From Panorpa germanica (lineage: Eukaryota; Arthropoda; Insecta; Mecoptera; Panorpidae), in contig OY783213.1 in NCBI GenBank assembly GCA_963678705.1, forward strand, positions 13,458,451 to 13,522,450: a stretch of DNA of 64,000 bases, read 5' to 3'. The stretch's first letter is position 1. Each line of letters opens with the position of its first letter. A program made the position numbers and the translations under genes. The notes below the pieces were generated by a model. It was not told the origin of the DNA. It saw nothing but the letters and a program-made list of their open reading frames with translations, and searched no databases. This document shows positions 1 through 11,185 of this stretch, one piece after another.

Positions 1-1442
1 ACCTTCTGGTGCCGGCTTATCGTTGAATTTTGGGACACCCTGTATATATATATCAGAATGTCCTAGTTGATATATTTACCACAGGTGATCATGCCAAGGA
101 AATTAGAGCGTTATTTGGAAATTATATGGTACCAACGACTCAGCTCACATAGTTCAACCGACTGATGTATGTAGTGATTGCGATAAGAATTACAACTCGA
201 GTATTAATTTCCTGAACATTTATTTAACATACAATATATAGAGACCGCGATATATGCTTTACGAATTAAGATAAACCAACGACAGTTTAGAAGCAATGAG
301 TACCTTCATATCTTCAGTGGGTACATTCAGAAATCTTAAATCTTACGTAAAATACATATATAGTATTAGTAAATTTATATATCTAGTGATATTTTGTTAG
401 AAATCCAAAAAAAAAATCAATTGGAAATTTAATTTATAGAAGTGCAAGCTATGATTTTCGTTTAACGTTAGAGCTTAAAATAATTTACATGCTATGGGTT
501 TGAAGCAAACAGTTGTTGTTGTTGTTGTGTCACGTGCGTTGTAAAGTCAATTAGATAATAAACATAAAATACGATATATTAACATCCGCATCAATAGTGT
601 ACAGAAGGTTGAATTTGAAGTACAAAAATATGTGAATTTGAAACAAAATAAATGTTGCGATCTCCAAATATTCTCTAAGTTTGTTATAAGAAATATTTTA
701 CCAATTTACGTAAACATCCACTAAAGAATTTGTAGTTTTTTTACATGATATCACCTCAATCTCACTCCCCTTGTATACCCCCTCAAAATCAACCTTCTCT
801 TCCTCCCAGCCAGAGTATCAAACATCAAAGATAAGCCTTAATTACATATATGCGATATTGCATTCTCCTCCACACGATGCCACCATAGTCCAGAGTTCTC
901 CTGATACACAACGCTATTCTGCACGTAGATCCACGTGTGGTTGTTCATTCTAAACCCTTTGACCCTTTGCTGATTCTCTGGAGGCTTGATTCACAGCGAT
1001 AAGTAGCAATTATAGCCAAACGTCGTGTACTGGAGAAAGCGGAGTTAATTAATGACTCGTAGAGGAGAGAGGGCGAGGGAAAGACATGGGTTGCGGTATC
1101 AGTGCATCTGTAATGAGCATGTAATACCAAGGCTATTCAAATTTAAGATGCGTGGGTATAGGCTAAGTAATAATGTATCAATTAGATTATTACTCTTATG
1201 CTAAGGATAGCTCTGCTGTACCCAAATATTGTTCTATAACTCAATAAACATCTTATTGTTACATTAATATTGAAACGTAAATGCTATATAACCCATGAAC
1301 GTACCCACATAACATTAGATATTCCGTGTAAATTTATATATGATCCGAAATGTGAAAATAATATCCTGTAAATATACTGCATGCACATTACATAAACATG
1401 AATTCAATGAACATGACAGTACAACCTATGTACATGCAGGAA
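1..1442. other. AT-rich intergenic DNA, no gene seen
   Basis: No open frame here has coding character or recognisable motifs. A short GTT repeat lies near 512-527. The first 60 bases carry GGGACACCCTGTATATATA (about 33-51), a motif often found at ends of insect mobile elements, so the left edge may cut through one. The short open frames near 771-1130 overlap on opposite strands and resemble no family I know. Confidence 0.5.
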
Positions 1443-1816
1443 TATTAAAGTTTCTGATTTTTTCATGAAAAATCGGTATTTTGAGGTTAAAGTGCTGTAA
1501 ACAATTGAAAAATCATTAAAAAAAGAAAAACTTGACAGTGTTACCTGCAGAAACTTATCAACTAATGAAATCATTTTGGTGTTTCGATTTCAGGAAATCC
1601 AGTGATGAGTTATGAGTGGCACCGCAATGTTACTTTTTTTGTGACGTCTGCGGAGATCTGTTGTCAATGGCTCATTTCTTGATATTTATTTATGAAAATT
1701 TTACAAAGTATTCTTCAAATGTCATTTTATCATGTAGTAATTATAGAAATAATTATATATTAACTATGTCGTCAAAAAACATTATCAAAAATATGCTTCT
1801 TTTTTATCGTTTTGAC
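1443..1816 (+). repeat. Dispersed repeat, copy 1 (inverted partner at 9805-10225)
   Basis: This segment is closely similar to the reverse complement of 9805-10225. Shared blocks include the CTGCAGAAAC region near 1546, the CAGTGATGAGTTATGAG block near 1599, the TTTTTTTGTGACGTCTG block near 1636 and the GTCGTCAAAAAACATTATC block near 1770. It is probably a non-autonomous mobile element or part of one. The small open frame at 1616-1858 lies inside the repeat and has no coding character. Confidence 0.75.
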
Positions 1817-2585
1817 CTTGCCCCACCACCACCCCTCTTAAGAAAACACATTGTATAAATTAATAAAATAGTGCACATATAAACATTTTTATTGGTTCCA
1901 ATTGGGTTTACAAAAGAATTTCTAATCGGGGAGAAAATAAAGCGATGGTAAAGTGAAATGTAACTTTAATGTAATGTAAAAAATGTAATTGCAAATTTAC
2001 TCCATTACTATATTCAAATTGTAAAAATTGTGATGCAGCTCAGCGGTATAAATTTCATGTTTTGCATAATTCCTTTGTATGCATGTATTTATGTATTGTG
2101 TGCACTAAATTGCAGGTATAATTGTCACTAAAGATACAGGATAAATGATCCTGTTATCCTGTTGCGGATTGCCGTTTTAGTTCGCGGCAGCAGCATGTCG
2201 AATTACCTGTGCAGTTTGCCGTTGTACTACTCCACTACAACCACCCACTGTTATCTCGGGCCAACCGCCAGACAAGAACTACGTGTTATTTACAAGTAGA
2301 TTCACTGCGCCACCGTGACTACTCGTAGGAGCGACTCTAGGTGCATATCTATATCTCTACTAAAATGGATTTTTGTACATTTTGTATGCGTCCCACGTAA
2401 GTTTAAATATTACGGGGAAGTAGGCTTCTTCAAATACGAATGCTCTGACAAAAGCTTCTCTACAGGAAAATTACAAAAGAAAATGTTCAAGTTAAACACT
2501 GTCAAATATGAACAAAGAAAATAAGATGTGGTAAACATTTATAAACATTTGTAATACATAATTTATAAATTATAAATACGAGTAT
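1817..2585. other. Intergenic, nothing recognised
   Basis: AT-rich DNA with a somewhat more GC-rich patch near 2160-2340. I see no gene, RNA gene or repeat family in it. The frame at 2315-2524 shows no motif. Confidence 0.5.
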
Positions 2586-3005
2586 GTGTATTTAAAATAT
2601 AGAGTTTACATTAGTTTCATTGAAATAAAACCAGGAAGGAGAGCAGTCAAGTTCGAAGACAAAATAAGTAACGCTGAAGGCGAAATCTTAAGAAAAATTA
2701 GGAGGAAGTGTAGAAAGAAAGGTGGGGAGAAGGTCCGAGAAAGAGAAAGAAGTATTACGAAAGGTATGGAATGGCGACAAAGGAGGCAAAGAGAAGAAGG
2801 CACAAGTGTGGAAGAGGAGCTAATGAGTCAGGGAGATACAACAACAGGAAAGAATGGAAAAATTGAGAAGAGCAATTATAACAAAAGATATAAAAGAATT
2901 TGTGAAAGAGAGATACCAGAATACTTAAGAGAAAAAGACACAACAAACATGAGAAAGATTGCCAGATTCAGAGTTCTTCCTCTGCATTCAAATATCTGCT
3001 TATAG
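2586..3005 (+). mobile_element. Non-LTR retrotransposon 3' fragment (purine-biased, C-terminal region)
   Basis: A 139-codon open frame is strongly purine-biased and rich in Arg, Lys and Glu. Its last third reads EIPEYLREKDTTNMRKIARF. That resembles the region after the reverse transcriptase of certain insect non-LTR retrotransposons, where an IARFR-like block precedes a Cys/His knuckle. The knuckle itself is missing, so the element is truncated. Related debris in the window lies at 6210-6500, 16680-17045, 23372-23665 and 24395-24770. Family assignment is from memory of such proteins, not from an alignment. Low-complexity acidic/basic coding is the main alternative. Confidence 0.5.
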
Positions 3006-3246
3006 TTTTCAGGCAAATTACACTTTTGTCTGTGCGATAAGTACTTGGAGCATTGAAGAATAATCTTTACTGTTACATTGTTCACATATGTGGTAATCTT
3101 CAAAAATAGTGTAAAACGAAAGGAAGACCACAATATGCTGTACTCTCTTTTCTTAAGTATTCTAAAATTGGAATATTTGTTGAAAACAATTTTTCCAAAA
3201 TATAACACTGTAGACTATGATATTTTTGGACATATTCGCTTGAAGC

Positions 3247-3544
3247 AATTATGTTTACACTTTTAAAATCCTTTCTTGGAAGTTACAACGTCTCTTCTTT
3301 TAAAATACATTAATAATATCATTTTTCAGAAATCACTAATTACATTTGAAAAATATCAATTTCAATATCTTAGATATAGTTTTCTGAGAAATTAGTCTCG
3401 AAATTTATTATAAAGACGAAGTAAGAAAATTACATTTTCCAAATGTATAACTAGTAATTTCTGGAAAATAATTATATTAATGTATTTTAAAATAAGAGAC
3501 GTTGTAACTTCCAAGAAAGGATTTTAAAAGTGTATACATAATAA
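3247..3544. mobile_element. Fold-back MITE with roughly 100-bp inverted arms
   Basis: The left arm, starting near 3249 with GTTTACACTTTTAAAATCC, is repeated in inverted orientation at about 3435-3540. The long block AAGTTACAACGTCTCTT at 3280-3296 has its complement near 3496-3512. The arms continue inward through TACATTAATA and AGAAATCACTAATTACATTT with mismatches. The whole unit is about 300 bp and non-coding, the structure of a MITE or fold-back element. No clear target duplication was identified. Confidence 0.75.
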
Positions 3545-3836
3545 CTTTGTTAGTAGAGTGTAATAAAAGTAAACAATAACACGGCCAGTTAAAGAGAAAT
3601 AAATAATAAGTTAGTTAATAGGACCAGTTAATAACGTTTACAAAAACCGTTGATTTGAGTTAAGAAAGAATATAAAATAATATCGTCGTGTACGCCGTAC
3701 GAAATTATGGTCGAATTTTGACCAGGATAACTACTAAAAATATTGCTCTAGCTGAATCCATTCATTACCTAGCTAGATCTAATCATATTCTAACAATGTT
3801 AAACAATTTTGGATACACTTTTTTAATTATAAAGTA

Positions 3837-4094
3837 ATGGAGGCAATAGATGCTGATATAGTAAAGTCAATTTTACGTGATAATGTCGATCAAATAGTAC
3901 CCATACCTAAAAATGTTGTACGCGACCAAAAACTGTTTCTTCATGCAATAGTGGCCAGCATTGTCTTCAATGAGGAGACATTAAGTGGCACAGATTCTAC
4001 GCACGTTATAGCCTTTGGACAAATTTCCAAAAAAATCGACCATATTTCCGCCCGACACACAGCGATTTTCAACGATGTGCTAATTCCTTATTAA
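3837..4094 (+). CDS. Unrecognised 85-codon open frame
   Basis: This frame opens with ATG after an AT-rich leader and encodes a mixed-composition 85-residue polypeptide that is not low complexity. It has an acidic N-terminal part and a segment reading FGQISKKIDHISARHTAIF. I recognise no domain. It could be a fragment of a mobile-element protein, a decayed exon or a chance frame. No neighbouring splice structure or promoter supports expression. Confidence 0.2.
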   Translation: MEAIDADIVKSILRDNVDQIVPIPKNVVRDQKLFLHAIVASIVFNEETLSGTDSTHVIAFGQISKKIDHISARHTAIFNDVLIPY

Positions 4095-5060
4095 ACTTCT
4101 CTCTTCTCACCAGTTTTTTTGATAGAAAACATTTAGAACTTAAAATACGACCCCAAAAATCGAAATATATCCAAAGATCAGAGCTATTATCCTACAAACA
4201 TATTTTCGTATCGTAGTAATTTCGAGTAGTCTTTGAGTACGTTCAGAAAAAGAAATTTGGTATTTTAAAGTTAAAATTTATGGAGTGGAGTAATTCATTT
4301 TTTGCTCTTGAAACTTTCACCTCCGTTTTTGATCCGAAATGCCTTCGAAACGGATACTCTTTCTGATTGCTGTCTTATATCGCTCAAATGTCGATTCCTA
4401 TACTAGGTCGAGTTATACGCTTCGGATCCAAATTGTTTGTAGAGTAATCACGATGTAAGGAAGAAGTAACTTGCTTTTCTATTATTAGAAGAAACTTGTT
4501 AAATAACTATTAAATACGTCGGCTTATTTCAATATAACTACTACCTATATATACAGGAAATGTGAGACAAGAAAACTAAAATGTTTGTGTACTGGTATAT
4601 ACTGGAAGTTGTAAAAGTTTCTTAAGAAGATAGAAGGCTGTACACCTCCCACCCTCTAACACATACATAAGTGTTGCTTACCATGTAGAAATATTGTAAT
4701 AGTAATAGCTGTAGAAGACTTTGGAGTTCAAATGTTTGAAAGTAAAATTATGTTCTATATATGTGCGAAAGTTTTTATGTGATGAGAAGAAATATTTGCG
4801 TAAAATGTCACTATATGTGCTCATATCAACTTTGTCGTTCTTCTTAAAGTAAACACCGTTCTACTTATATTGTGGCTGAGGCTGAGGGCGCAGGGGGCCG
4901 GGTGCAGGGTGGAGGAGAGTACAGTGTGAGAGATTTCAAGAGAGTGAACATAATCCCCTTTGTGAACAACACAACATTTTGGAAACAATTTTTTTCTTAA
5001 AGTACTATCCTTAAAATAAATATTGAGAAAGTTTCAATTTTAAGTGAATATAACAAGTCT

Positions 5061-5063
<3 letters not shown>
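4095..5063. other. Intergenic; one GC-rich purine patch
   Basis: AT-rich DNA without a recognised gene. A short GC-rich, G-heavy patch at about 4870-4925 (GGCTGAGGGCGCAGGGGGCC) stands out from the background but matches nothing I know. Confidence 0.5.

Positions 5064-5132
<69 letters not shown>
5064..5132. repeat. (TA)n microsatellite
   Basis: Almost uninterrupted TA dinucleotides over about 69 bp, ending with a TATGTATATA interruption. It directly precedes the mariner remnant, and TA-rich sites are the usual mariner targets. Confidence 0.95.
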
Positions 5133-5164
5133 AGTTTATTTATTAAATTAATTCTAATATTAAG

Positions 5165-5385
5165 TACGAAGGTAGTTTGATAAGTCAGTGACTGTTTGAA
5201 TTTCCCTAGTTATTGGAAATATATTATTTGGAAAAAATAAAAGAATTGGAAATACGTTGGATTAAATGTATCGAGCTTAAGGGAGACTACGTTGATAAAT
5301 AAAGAGCCTTTTGCCGAACAAAATATTTATTGAGAAATAAAATGCTTTTTCAAAATAGTCAATGAATTATCAAACTACCCTCGTA
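5165..5385 (+). mobile_element. Internally deleted mariner element
   Basis: The ends match as inverted repeats: CGAAGGTAGTTTGATAAGTC after TA on the left, and on the right the complement of CGAGGGTAGTTTGATAATTC followed by TA. TA duplications flank both sides, as expected for the Tc1/mariner superfamily. Between them, 5243-5302 still encodes the transposase C-terminus: RWIKCIELKGDYVDK followed by a stop, close to the conserved mariner ending RWxKCIxLxGDYVEK. All earlier transposase sequence, including the catalytic DDD region, is gone. The 221-bp unit is therefore a non-autonomous deletion derivative that an active mariner could have mobilised. Confidence 0.9.
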
Positions 5386-6209
5386 TATTGTATGGTTAAA
5401 TACTTCAGAGTCACCCTGTAAAATCATATGCAAATACTATAAACATGTAAGCAAATAAAACGTTTTAAGACATTTACTGTATGTAAAAAATGTTGTTATG
5501 GGATTTTATTTTTTATAGTCAAAAAAAAAAAGTATATTTTTCTATTAAATTAGAATAGAAATGTGAAACGTTTACATTTTTACTGACCAAGAAACGGGGA
5601 TGTAGATGAGAGGATATGGGCGTGGGAGCCAAGACTGTCAGAGAATCATAACACAAAACTAAAAATATCAAAGGAAGTCAAGCAGAAAACCCAACATTTT
5701 TTTTTTATTATTTTCAGCGTTTTAACTTTATTCAAGTTGTTTTGAAAACTTTATTGGCAATCTTTATAAAACTATTTTTAACAAAAATACGTAGGTATAA
5801 TCTCAAAGTTGCTCACAAGACATAAGACATGAGACATGAGACGTGATAGATACGAGAGCCGCTTTGGTACTATGGTACTTGATATCGGATGCTGCGTTAT
5901 TGTTTGAGATGTTCCAAATATCGTACTGGCACTCAGAATCAGTTTACAAAATGGTACTTACGAAAACTTCTCAGATCCATAACATGGCTATTACATTTAT
6001 AATAAATTCGAAAATATTATCTTCTTAGTAATAGTAACCATAAAGCAGCAACTTCTTGACCAAACTAAACTTCTGGGACACATTTTATGTGACAAATACA
6101 GAAAGAGCACAGCTTACACAGGCTTTGAGATAAGAAATTAATATATAGTGATAATGTCAATTTTTAAAAATATGCTCGTGGCAAAAAATTGCTTTTCTAC
6201 TATTACATA
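5386..6209. other. Intergenic, nothing recognised
   Basis: AT-rich sequence with poly-T and poly-A runs. The frame at 5843-6028 begins within a short ATAAGACATGAGACATGAGACGTGATAGATACGAG repeat-like stretch (described, not a gene) and has no motif. Confidence 0.4.
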
Positions 6210-6500
6210 ATGATTGAGAGTGATGAAGGAGCACGAGAAGAAGAAAATGAAGAAGGAAGGAATTAGAAAAAGCAAGGCAATGAATGTTTGGAGCGATTAA
6301 GCAAAGGGAGGAAAGACTACGACAATGAAATATACAGAAAGGAATGTAGATATCGAAGTACTAGTGGAAAATTATAAAAGGGAAATAGAGGATTTATTGA
6401 CAGGAGGTAGGAGGAAGGAGATGAGGGGTAAAGTATAGAGAAGAAGAATAGGTGTACGAAACAAATAACAGTAGAGTGCTGGAAGAGTTAGACACACTTA
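6210..6500 (+). mobile_element. Purine-biased non-LTR retrotransposon debris
   Basis: The plus strand is strongly AG-biased over about 290 bp. Broken frames read ENYKREIEDLLTGGRRKEMR, similar to the IEDLLRGDGKERR stretch at about 23470-23510. That shared stretch links it to the retrotransposon remnants elsewhere in the window. Stops and frameshifts interrupt every frame. This is a decayed fragment of the C-terminal region. Confidence 0.45.
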
Positions 6501-8187
6501 TTAGAAAGTGTTATAACAATTATCGATTCCTTTTTGACTTGTACTATCCAATCTTTAAAGGATAACTGAAAAACTCGAACCACCCTATATATGACATTCC
6601 ACATCATTTTTTATATTATATCTTCAGTTATCACACCAGCTGACACACTTGAGTATATGGCAACACTAGTTTTAAAGTTTTGAAGGTTGCTAAATTAATT
6701 TAATTGAGAAAATACTATCAAAAAATAAAAATGTATTATACTGAATTTACACAAACAAATTTCTATGCTATAAAACGTGCACCGGTCCGAAATCATCCAA
6801 AGAAAACGTACCCCCCAATTTCTCAGACATAATACGTGCATTTTTTTACAATTACTCAAGTTTTTAGGATTTATTTATGCAATTTAATAAATTTTTGTGA
6901 ACATTGAAAATGATTAACAATTATTATTTTTGTACACAAATTGTCTCAAATCTCATTTCAAATATTCGCCGATTTTCTTGCATGCAAGACTACTCGTGCA
7001 AATGCAGTATTATAAAATAAGATTAGACCAACAAAGAGATCTTTTTATGTATATTTAAATAGCCAAATTATTTTCGAAATGAATGTTTAAAATCTAATTT
7101 ATATTATGCAGGCTATAAATTGAAGCTAGTATTATTATTATCAATAGACCTAGGTTCTATTTTATGTACGTTACGGATACCATTAACTACATTACATTCC
7201 ATAATCACACCTGTGGGAGACATCGCGCGGAGCTCATAACTTTGTATTCATTTCAATTTAAATTAAGATAATTATTAATATACATTATTACGTAATGTGA
7301 AATATCTCTGTGAATCATATAATATTCGCTTTCTGCACAATGTTCTTTATTACCTATAACACTATTTATTTAATATCCCCAATGATGATATTTATTTCGT
7401 GACTGGTGAAAAAGTTGAAATTTTCTTCTAGAATAATATATAACAAATGTAATTTCGCTGAAAATTAATAACAGTGCTATGTATATTAAAAAATTGTTCT
7501 CTTCAAAGGTCAAGATCATTTTATAAGTTATGTCTGATTTTATTATGACCTGCCTTTGTACCTTTCAACTTTACTACACCAACATATGAAGCTTCTGTTT
7601 TAAAATGTGAAATATTTTAAATATGTTATTTTTCTTTTTCAAAAACAATATTCCTTGTAAAATAAAGGACACTAACAGAGCAAAGAATGTCCGTATTTTT
7701 TTTTTGGTTCCAGTTTGTTAACTCATTTTCTGGAATCATTTTACTGGTCTAATAGAATATTTAACTAGTACGTAACACTTTTAACTTTTACATGATTTCT
7801 TGTGGCTCTTTTTTTAATGAGAAAATATTTTTCAATAGTTTTGTATTTTATTAAGCTTTCGGAAAAGTGCAGTTGTAAATTTTTATTCTAAAATATGATG
7901 CTATTTTTACAGGTTATAAATATAGCACTAAACGTATACTTCAGTTTAGTATTTTATATTACTAACAAAAAACAAAGAAACATTAAGTCTGCCAATTTTA
8001 TTATACTCGTATATTGAGAATAAAATCGATATAAAAATATTTTCCAACTAAAATTTAATAAATTACATATATAATAGTATATAATAGCATTATAATATAG
8101 TTCTTAAAAGAAGCCGCACACTGGAGACACTTCTGTCTATATAATTGCAAATAAACAACACCTTCGCAAAACTCAAAACATGGATAT
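6501..8187. other. Intergenic, nothing recognised
   Basis: Long AT-rich stretch with homopolymer runs. I see no gene, tRNA or recognised repeat. Confidence 0.5.
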
Positions 8188-8422
8188 TGTCATACATTCA
8201 AGTAATGTTTTACTTAAGGCGAAACATTACTTCATGGTTATACAGTTAGATATAGATGGCAGCAGAGTACTTCAACTTTGTACCAGTTCTCCATGTTTTA
8301 AAATATAAAAACGGTAACAACTTTGCACACGATTGAGCTATTTAAACCATATAAACTTTAGGAGTCAGATAAATGTTCAAGCTTTGTATATAAATAGATC
8401 ATTAAGTAATATATAAACCTAA
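8188..8422 (+). repeat. Dispersed repeat, inverted partner at 51350-51585
   Basis: This roughly 235-bp segment is similar to the reverse complement of 51350-51585. Shared blocks include GAAACATTACTTCATGGTTA near 8221, TTAGATATAGATGGCA near 8246, AACTTTGCACACGATT near 8319 and AGATAAATGTTCAAGCTTT near 8369. It is non-coding and probably a MITE or another non-autonomous element. Ends and target duplications are not clear. Confidence 0.75.
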
Positions 8423-9804
8423 TAATGTTAATCTGATACAGTCTTTATTTTTTATAGCTATTGCAAAATCCTTTAATCCTTAAAATAGACTTCTTTAGAT
8501 ATTATAAGCTTTAAACTATGCTAATACGCAAAAGATAGATTTATTTTTCAAAAATCAGTAAATTGGTCAAAAAAACGTTGAAATCGTTTACGTTCAAGTG
8601 ATTTGTGTTATATTATGTAGTATGAACGCATTAAACAAACAAGGAAAACGCATCAAATTTTGTCTTTTACCGTTGGAAATAATCTAGTAACAGTTACGTT
8701 TATTTAAGGTTTATCTAACATAAGAAAGTGACCTTTTACGTAATCAATGCTGAATGCTAACAAAGCTAAGTTAATTTACGTTTACCTATTTGCGTTTAAA
8801 AAAAAAAAAAATCAAGATTTAGAGGTCACAAAACTTTCATGGTTTCTTACCCCTCATTGGGACCTTCTCTCTCTCTCTATTCTGACGTTGCACATTTAAA
8901 AATAAAAATATATTTTTAGTCTTTTTGTTTTATGATCTTGTTTTCTATCTTTTCTTTAATTTCAAGTAGTGCTCAATTAATCTGGTCCAACTTGGCTCGA
9001 TAACCTGTAATCATCCCTCGCGAAACCGACGTAGTTGCCTGGAGCTGATAATACGGTTCTAACTTTGCAACGATCCTTGGAAATACAAACATATCGACAC
9101 AAAATCTGTTTCACACTATAAAGAAACTATCTTGGTTCATGTCTAGAATAATAAATAATAAAACAAGGAGTTACTATAGAAGATGCTTCTTCAGGCGATA
9201 CAAATACTCTACTCCTCTGTGAAGGATTATATGCAGTTTTATTTACGTATATTACCAGATATCTAGCACTTCGACGCGGCTTCGACTTCGACTCGACTGT
9301 GACGTGTAGGATATATTTGTACAATATCAATCTCTATTTCAAGATCTTTTATTTCAACAGTCAATATTGACGGAACACGGCGGCCAAAGGAGCCTTCAGG
9401 AAGGATCAGGAGCGAAGGGTGAGGAGTGAGAGTGAAATGGAGTGATAAGAGGAAAGGGGCGGGGCTAACGGGTGATCGCAATACTCGTAAGATACGACAT
9501 AAGGATAAATCCATATATTTGTAAACCGTCACGTTGTGTGACATATCATATATCAATATAAATATGATTCGAACATTTCGTTATTCCCATTTATACAGAA
9601 AAATGCATATGTAATCATTGAAGATGTTAAGTGTGTTATCTACGTATTAGGCGTTGTATATTTTCATAATTATTATAGTATCTCACTCACACATATAATA
9701 TTTTAATATCGTTTGCAAAAACATTTGTATTCGAATTTTAGACTCTAAATTTATCAATAATGGAGTAAAAGAATTGGCTGAACTTCTTAAAATCAGAAGA
9801 AATC
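8423..9804. other. Intergenic; a local GC-rich patch
   Basis: AT-rich except for a GC-richer patch at about 9360-9480 that supports minus-strand frames at 9127-9330 and 9263-9556. Neither has a recognisable domain, and they overlap. I do not call a gene. Confidence 0.4.
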
Positions 9805-10225
9805 AAAGCTAAAGTTAAAACTATAAAAAAAGCATATTTTCGATAATGTTTTTTGACGACACAGTTAATATATAATTATTTCTATAATTACATATTTATA
9901 ACATAACATTTGATGAAAATTATTTAAAAAATTAATAAAATAACATTTGAAGAATACTTTGTGAAATTTTAATAAATAAATGTCAAGAAATGAGGCATTG
10001 ACAACGAATCTCCACAGACGTCACAAAAAAAGGCTCATTGCGGAGTCCCTCATAACTCATCACTGGATTATTTGTAATTAAAAAACCAAAATGATTTCAT
10101 TAGTTGATATGTTTCTGCAGGTAACCCTGTCGAGTTTTTTGTTTTTATTGATTTTTCAATATTTTGCAGCACTTAGAAGTGAAAATATCAATTTTTCATG
10201 AAAAGGATCAGAAACTTTGTTATTT
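9805..10225 (-). repeat. Dispersed repeat, copy 2 (inverted partner at 1443-1816)
   Basis: Reverse-complement copy of 1443-1816 with one insertion-type difference near 9890-9945. The following 10290-10400, including the block AAAAGGATCGGTGCAGTAGA, has the style of mobile-element flanking sequence, but no second copy is visible. Confidence 0.75.
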
Positions 10226-10934
10226 CAAAATACTTATATGAATATATAAATTTAAATTTAATTATAAATAATTTTAAAAAAACTCGACAGCGCTACCTCG
10301 GTATTTATGTAAAGAAAGTGTGTGCAATATTTCAAAAGGATCGGTGCAGTAGATTTTGAGCTAGAGAGGACACCGACTCTGAAAAAGCTAAGTGTAAGAA
10401 AAAGGCGTTTAAAAGTTTCAAAGAAACACGAAACCGGACCAGAGGAGTGAAGACTAAAAACTCTATATCTCCGATAGTTTTACTCCAATCAACTTCAAAT
10501 TTTCACACAATAAACTTAATATGTTGTACAATAATATAAATAAATTTAAAAAATGAAAGAGAAAAAAGTTGAACTCTTAGTAGAAATAGAAGTAAAATAT
10601 AACACGAATGTAAAGTCCATATTTTATGTTTAGCGGTAACATATTTTCCTACAACTCTACAAATTCAATGACGCGAGACGTCTATATAAATAAACTATTT
10701 ATATGTAAAAATATTGATGCATAAAATAAAATGTGCTTACTTGTCATATTCTTTTTATGACAGGTCTCAAAAATTCATATAATATAAATAAATGATTTGC
10801 TGGCATTTTATATTATATAATATTCAAATATTTTCTCGCTACTCTGAAATAATATAGTGCACATTGGATTAATACTGGATCTGGAAATTCTTCCCTTAAA
10901 CTACTGATCGTTGGAAAGGTCCATGAAGGGAATA
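10226..10934. other. Intergenic, possible mobile-element tail
   Basis: The segment 10290-10460 is less AT-rich than its surroundings and reads like the terminal non-coding part of a transposable element. There is no partner in the window to prove this. No gene is visible. Confidence 0.35.
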
Positions 10935-11185
10935 CCCAGTAAACATTTTGGAGCATTTTGGAGTCACTTTGACATCAAATTGGAGATGCGTATGATTTTA
11001 TTGTCATGAAAGAGTTCATTTATAGTTCAGTTTCTCACATTTTATCTACTTTATCGGCTACAAATGGCGAAATTACTCTACCTGTCGGAATACAAATGAA
11101 GATAAAGTTGATGCGAACTATAATTGAAGTGAAATAGTGATAGAAACGTCACTAAATAGGGCACTTCACTAAATTGTTTACTGGG
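10935..11185 (+). mobile_element. MITE with CCCAGTAAACA ends, copy 1
   Basis: The 251-bp unit begins CCCAGTAAACATTTTGGAG and ends in the complement, AAATTGTTTACTGGG, flanked on each side by TA. A second copy lies in inverted orientation at 24773-25017. The interior is non-coding and shared along its whole length. Short inverted ends, small size and a 2-bp flank repeat indicate a MITE, probably mobilised by a Tc1/mariner-like transposase. Confidence 0.85.
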
